Source of the DNA: an uncultured Altererythrobacter sp.
GTDB taxonomy: Bacteria; Pseudomonadota; Alphaproteobacteria; Sphingomonadales; Sphingomonadaceae
Assembly (NCBI GenBank): GCA_938009055.1
Contig: CALLIO010000308.1
Span: 1-8,131 of the forward strand
Direction: 5' to 3'
Length of the DNA: 8,131 nucleotides
How positions within the stretch are numbered: position 1 is the stretch's first letter; every line of letters starts with the position of its first letter. The notes under the pieces are model-generated. The model was not told where the DNA came from. It made no database searches and saw only the letters and a program-made list of their open reading frames with translations. Positions 4,780-8,131 of this stretch are shown here, one piece after another. The position numbers and the translations under genes are program-made.

Positions 4780-5256
4780 TCAAACGAACTCGATCTTGTC
4801 GACGAGGTAAAACTTGTCGCCAGATGGCACGGTGACTTCGATCTCGTCGCCTTTGCTCTTGCCAATCAGCGCGCGGGCAATGGGCGAGCTGTAAGAAATG
4901 CGGCCCTGTGCTGCATCCGCCTCTGTCTGACCAACGATCTGATATTTGATCGGCTTGTCATCATCATCGAGCAAAGTAACGGTCGCACCGAACACGATCT
5001 TATCGCCGGACAGCGTCGTTGGATCGATGATCTGCGCGCGGCTAACCTTGTCTTCCAAGTCAGCGATTTGCGCTTCGACCTGCCCCTGGCGCTCTTTCGC
5101 AGCGTGATATTCGGCGTTTTCCGATAAATCGCCATGCGCGCGTGCTTCCTCGATTGCGTCCACAATCTTAGGCCGTTCCTCGCGCAGCGCCTTGAGATCC
5201 GCGAACAGCGTCTCATAGCCTTCTGCCAGCATCGGAACTTTTTCCATCGTCGCCAT
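4780..5256 (-). CDS. greA: Transcription elongation factor GreA
   Basis: Binds the secondary channel of RNA polymerase and stimulates cleavage of backtracked transcripts. At 158 residues it has the normal length. Seen: an N-terminal coiled coil spans about residues 10-78. Its tip, HGDLSENAEYHAAKERQGQV (41-60), carries Asp43 and Glu46, which correspond to the Mg-coordinating acidic pair at the E. coli GreA tip (Asp41, Glu44). The C-terminal FKBP-like domain (about 85-158) includes GRISYSSPIARALIGKSKGD and ends FYLVDKIEFV, as in other GreA proteins. Start: ATG at 5256-5254 follows a purine-rich AGGAAAGAAGAG stretch and gives the usual alphaproteobacterial opening (MATMEKVPMLAEGYE); Met4 is an alternative. 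carB lies 103 bases upstream on the same strand. Besides read-through from carB, a promoter-like sequence at 5366-5394 and a structured leader (5289-5336) suggest separate control. Confidence 0.97.
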   Translation of the reverse strand: MATMEKVPMLAEGYETLFADLKALREERPKIVDAIEEARAHGDLSENAEYHAAKERQGQVEAQIADLEDKVSRAQIIDPTTLSGDKIVFGATVTLLDDDDKPIKYQIVGQTEADAAQGRISYSSPIARALIGKSKGDEIEVTVPSGDKFYLVDKIEFV

Positions 5257-5288
5257 CTCTTCTTTCCTATGCTCCTAAATCGAGAGAA

Positions 5289-5336
5289 ATTTCGACTTGG
5301 GCCGCCTTTCGCAAGGCAACCTTAGAACGTCGAAAT
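5289..5336 (-). other. Nested inverted repeat in the carB-greA gap (putative greA leader structure)
   Basis: Seen: an outer perfect 8-bp inverted repeat, ATTTCGAC (5289-5296)/GTCGAAAT (5329-5336), encloses an inner hairpin, GCCTT/AAGGC, at 5304-5317. On the minus strand, the strand transcribed through carB and greA, the inner loop is GCGA, a stable GNRA-type tetraloop. The structure ends 32 bases before the greA start codon and is not followed by a T-run. It could be a regulatory leader, an attenuator or the end of the carB mRNA. In E. coli, greA has its own attenuated leader that yields small RNAs, so leader control of greA has precedent. Confidence 0.5.
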
Positions 5337-5359
5337 GTTCGGGAGGAGCTCTGTTCGTT

Positions 5360-8131
5360 TCAACTATAATAGTCTTGGAGTGAGCAGACTTCAAGCTCGC
5401 TCGCTTTTACAGCCCGAATTGCAGTGGCTGCAGCAACAGAAGCGGTGGCGGTTGTGTAGTAGGGAATCTTCTCATCCAGAGCCGATGCACGGATAGATTT
5501 GGAGTCCATCAGGCTTTGCCAACCCTCTGTCGTGTTGAAGATCAGATCAACATCGCCATCGATGATCTTATCGACAATATGGGGTTGCCCTTCGGCGACC
5601 TTGTTGACCCGCTCCACATTCAAACCCTGTTCGGTGAGGTAGCTTTGCGTGCCGCCGGTTGCGAGCACATTGAAGCCTTCTTCAATCAGGGTTTTGACCG
5701 CAGGCAGGATGATCGATTTGTCTCCCGATTTGACCGAGACAAACAAGGTTCCACCCTCTGGCAAGCGGGTGCCCGCGGCAAGCTGTGACTTGAGGAATGC
5801 AGCTTCGAAATTTCGATCAATTCCCATGACTTCGCCGGTGGACTTCATTTCCGGTGTTAAGACCGGATCGGCCCCGGGGAAGCGGTTGAACGGGAACACA
5901 GCCTCTTTGACCGCCATATAGGGCAATTCGCGTTTGAAGGGTTCAAATGTGTTGAGCTTCTCGCCCGCCATAACGCGCGCCGCAATCTTGGCGACTTGCT
6001 GGCCGATAGCCTTGGCGACGAAGGGAACCGTGCGGCTTGCGCGCGGATTGACCTCGATCAGATAGACCTCGCCATCCTTGATCGCGAATTGCACATTCAT
6101 CAGGCCTTTTACGCCCAATGCCATCGCAAGCGCCTCTGCTTGACGCTCCATTTCTTCGATGATCGCAGCGGGTAGAGAGTATGGCGGTAATGTGCAGGCG
6201 CTGTCGCCGGAATGGACACCCGCCTCCTCAATATGCTGCATCACACCTGCGATCCGCACTTCATCGCCATCGCATAGCGCATCGACATCGCATTCGGTCG
6301 CATCGCGCAGATATTTGTCGACCAGCACGGGGCTCTCGCCCGACACGTTCACGGCGGTTTTGATATAGTCATCGAGCTGCGCTTCGCTGTCAACGATCTC
6401 CATCGCGCGGCCACCAAGCACGTAGGATGGACGCAGCAGCACCGGATAGCCAATCCGCGCCGCGACAGCAGCGGCCTCATCACGGCTGTAAGCAATCCCG
6501 TTCTCAGGCTGTTTCAGCTCAAGCTTATTGACAAGCTGGGCGAACCGTTCGCGGTCTTCGGCCAAATCAATCGCATCAGGAGATGTGCCAAGGATCGGGA
6601 TGCCCGCATCCTCCAGCGCCTGAGCCAGTTTGAGCGGCGTTTGCCCACCAAACTGCACAATCACACCCGCCAATTCGCCCGATTGCTGCTCAACGCGCAG
6701 GATCTCCAGCACGTCTTCGGCCGTCAGCGGTTCAAAATACAGCCGATCCGATGTGTCATAATCGGTGGAAACGGTTTCCGGGTTGCAGTTGACCATGATC
6801 GTTTCATAGCCCTGTTCGCCCAGGGCAAAGCAGGCGTGAACGCAGCAATAATCGAACTCAATCCCTTGCCCGATCCGGTTGGGTCCGCCGCCCAGAATGA
6901 CGATCTTTTTGCGGTCCGAAGGCATCGCCTCGCATTCCGGCTCCCCGAAGCTGGGCGCTTCGTAGGTGGAATACATGTAAGGCGTGATCGCTTCGAATTC
7001 GGCGGCGCAGCTGTCGATGCGTTTGAACACCGGGTTCACGCCCAGCTTGCGGCGCAGTTCGCGCACTTCATCGGCGCTGGTCGCGCCCGCCATGGCTTGC
7101 AGCGCATCGTGCAGCAGGCCGGAACGTTTGGCCTGCGTTTCACCCATCCCGTCCTTTACGCCAACCGAACGCACGGCGAGCGTCGCCAACCGTTCATCGG
7201 AAAAGCCCATGGCTTTCAATCGGCGCAAACCGGCCGCGTCGGTGGGCAGCCCATCGGCTTGAACGCCGCGTTCCGCCTCAACAATCGCTTCGATCTGGCG
7301 CAGGAACCACGGATCAAACCCGGTGACCTCGTGGATTTCATCCATCGTGAGGCCTTCGCGGAACGCCTGAGCCACATTGAGCAGCCGATCGGGCGTCCGG
7401 CGGCTGAGCGCGGCGGTGATCACGTCTTTGGCCGCGCCTTGCAGATCGAGCACGCGATTAAACCCATCGAGGCCGGTCTCAAGCCCGCGCAGCGCCTTTT
7501 GCATGCTTTCCTGGAAGTTTCGGCCAATCGCCATAACCTCGCCCACCGATTTCATCGCGGTCGACAGATCGGGTTCGGCGCCTTTGAACTTTTCAAAGGC
7601 AAAACGCGGGATCTTGGTCACCACGTAATCGATGGTCGGCTCAAAGCTTGCGGGCGTGGCGCCGGTGATTTCGTTGGTAATCTCATCCAGAGTGTAGCCG
7701 ACCGCCAATTTCGCCGCGACGCGGGCGATGGGGAATCCGGTGGCTTTGGACGCCAACGCGGATGAGCGCGACACGCGCGGGTTCATTTCGATCACAACCA
7801 GCCGCCCATCGGCCGGATTGACCCCGAATTGAACGTTTGACCCGCCCGTCTCCACGCCAATCTCACGCAGCACCGCGAGGCTGGCGTTGCGCATGATCTG
7901 GTATTCCTTGTCGGTCAGCGTCAGCGCTGGTGCCACGGTGATCGAATCCCCCGTGTGGACGCCCATTGGATCGACGTTTTCGATGGCACAGACGATAATG
8001 GCGTTGTCCGCGCGGTCGCGAACCACCTCCATCTCGTATTCCTTCCACCCCAGCAGCGATTCATCGATCAACACTTCGGTCGTGGGCGACGCAGCGAGCC
8101 CTTCGGACACGATCCGGTCAAATTCCTGCGT
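5360..8131 (-). CDS. carB: Carbamoyl-phosphate synthase large subunit, lacking its N-terminus at the window edge
   Basis: Makes carbamoyl phosphate from bicarbonate, ammonia (channelled from CarA glutamine hydrolysis) and two ATP, feeding pyrimidine and arginine synthesis. Seen: 923 residues remain and the frame is open to the right edge (first visible residues TQEFDRIVSEG). Family members have about 1,070-1,110 residues, so roughly 150-190 are outside. The fragment enters inside the first ATP-grasp domain: GWKEYEMEVVRD (28-39) and EMNPRVSRSSALASKATG (115-132). The oligomerisation domain follows (about 245-400). The second synthetase half starts at KIVILGGGPNRIGQGIEFDY (409-428), then NCNPETVSTDYDTSDRLYF (448-466), FGGQTPLKLA (494-503) and IEVNPRASRTVPFVAKA (692-708). 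The C-terminal MGS-like allosteric domain (about 790-923) holds ATGGTQ, a VNK lysine and NTT, the sites where UMP and other effectors bind in E. coli. No disruption was seen. carA is expected beyond the right edge. GTG at 8110-8108 is an internal Val codon, not the start. Confidence 0.98.
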   Translation of the reverse strand, partial: TQEFDRIVSEGLAASPTTEVLIDESLLGWKEYEMEVVRDRADNAIIVCAIENVDPMGVHTGDSITVAPALTLTDKEYQIMRNASLAVLREIGVETGGSNVQFGVNPADGRLVVIEMNPRVSRSSALASKATGFPIARVAAKLAVGYTLDEITNEITGATPASFEPTIDYVVTKIPRFAFEKFKGAEPDLSTAMKSVGEVMAIGRNFQESMQKALRGLETGLDGFNRVLDLQGAAKDVITAALSRRTPDRLLNVAQAFREGLTMDEIHEVTGFDPWFLRQIEAIVEAERGVQADGLPTDAAGLRRLKAMGFSDERLATLAVRSVGVKDGMGETQAKRSGLLHDALQAMAGATSADEVRELRRKLGVNPVFKRIDSCAAEFEAITPYMYSTYEAPSFGEPECEAMPSDRKKIVILGGGPNRIGQGIEFDYCCVHACFALGEQGYETIMVNCNPETVSTDYDTSDRLYFEPLTAEDVLEILRVEQQSGELAGVIVQFGGQTPLKLAQALEDAGIPILGTSPDAIDLAEDRERFAQLVNKLELKQPENGIAYSRDEAAAVAARIGYPVLLRPSYVLGGRAMEIVDSEAQLDDYIKTAVNVSGESPVLVDKYLRDATECDVDALCDGDEVRIAGVMQHIEEAGVHSGDSACTLPPYSLPAAIIEEMERQAEALAMALGVKGLMNVQFAIKDGEVYLIEVNPRASRTVPFVAKAIGQQVAKIAARVMAGEKLNTFEPFKRELPYMAVKEAVFPFNRFPGADPVLTPEMKSTGEVMGIDRNFEAAFLKSQLAAGTRLPEGGTLFVSVKSGDKSIILPAVKTLIEEGFNVLATGGTQSYLTEQGLNVERVNKVAEGQPHIVDKIIDGDVDLIFNTTEGWQSLMDSKSIRASALDEKIPYYTTATASVAAATAIRAVKASELEVCSLQDYYS
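5366..5394 (-). promoter_or_regulatory. Candidate promoter for greA inside the 3' end of carB
   Basis: On the minus strand TTGAAG (plus positions 5394-5389) and TATTAT (5371-5366) are separated by exactly 17 bases. This gives 4 of 6 matches to the -35 and 5 of 6 to the -10 consensus. Transcription would start just past the carB stop codon and produce a leader of about 100 bases containing the 5289-5336 structure. It was found by eye and not tested. Confidence 0.4.

Noticed and set aside
5365..5370. Perfect TATAAT on the plus strand
   Set aside because: No gene follows in that direction; the same bases serve better as a minus-strand -10 (TATTAT) for greA.
6641..7765. 374-codon plus-strand frame opposite carB
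   Set aside because: It lies wholly antisense to an intact, highly conserved carB segment. The region is GC-rich, which produces long antisense frames by codon bias. The His/Arg/Gly-rich product has no recognisable motif.

Overview
The window looks like a chromosomal segment of an alphaproteobacterium, most likely order Sphingomonadales (Erythrobacter/Altererythrobacter-like). The reasons are the DUF4170 protein, the GreA N-terminus, the sphingomonad-type winged-helix regulator, moderately GC-rich composition, and carB lying directly upstream of greA. The placement rests on remembered family sequences; no search was run.

Layout, left to right. (1) Positions 1-106, minus: the first 35 codons of a gene cut by the left edge, possibly a phosphotransferase-fold protein. 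(2) 107-673: an intergenic stretch with one small likely gene (326-499, plus) starting at GTG behind a good ribosome binding site. (3) 674-1237, plus: a MarR-type winged-helix regulator. (4) 1266-2540, minus: eno, complete, converging on the regulator gene. (5) 2541-2743: a divergent control region with hairpins and a short palindrome. (6) 2744-4366, plus: four small genes for alanine-rich membrane proteins (DUF883/YqjD-like, YqjE/holin-X-like, DUF3618-like and an unnamed fourth). The last three overlap by ATGA, so this is a compact, translationally coupled envelope operon. (7) 4492-4722, plus: a DUF4170 protein. (8) 4780-5256, minus: greA. (9) 5360-8131, minus: carB, lacking its N-terminus at the right edge.

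Three housekeeping genes anchor the window: eno (glycolysis), carB (carbamoyl phosphate for pyrimidines and arginine) and greA (rescue of backtracked RNA polymerase). carB and greA probably form a transcription unit, but a promoter-like sequence at the end of carB and a nested inverted repeat in the 103-base gap suggest greA also has its own structured leader.

The least understood part is the 2744-4366 membrane operon. Its order recalls the enterobacterial yqjD-yqjE-yqjK cluster, in which YqjD is a C-tail-anchored, ribosome-associated inner-membrane protein. The function here is unknown. I saw no mobile element, CRISPR array, tRNA or rRNA.
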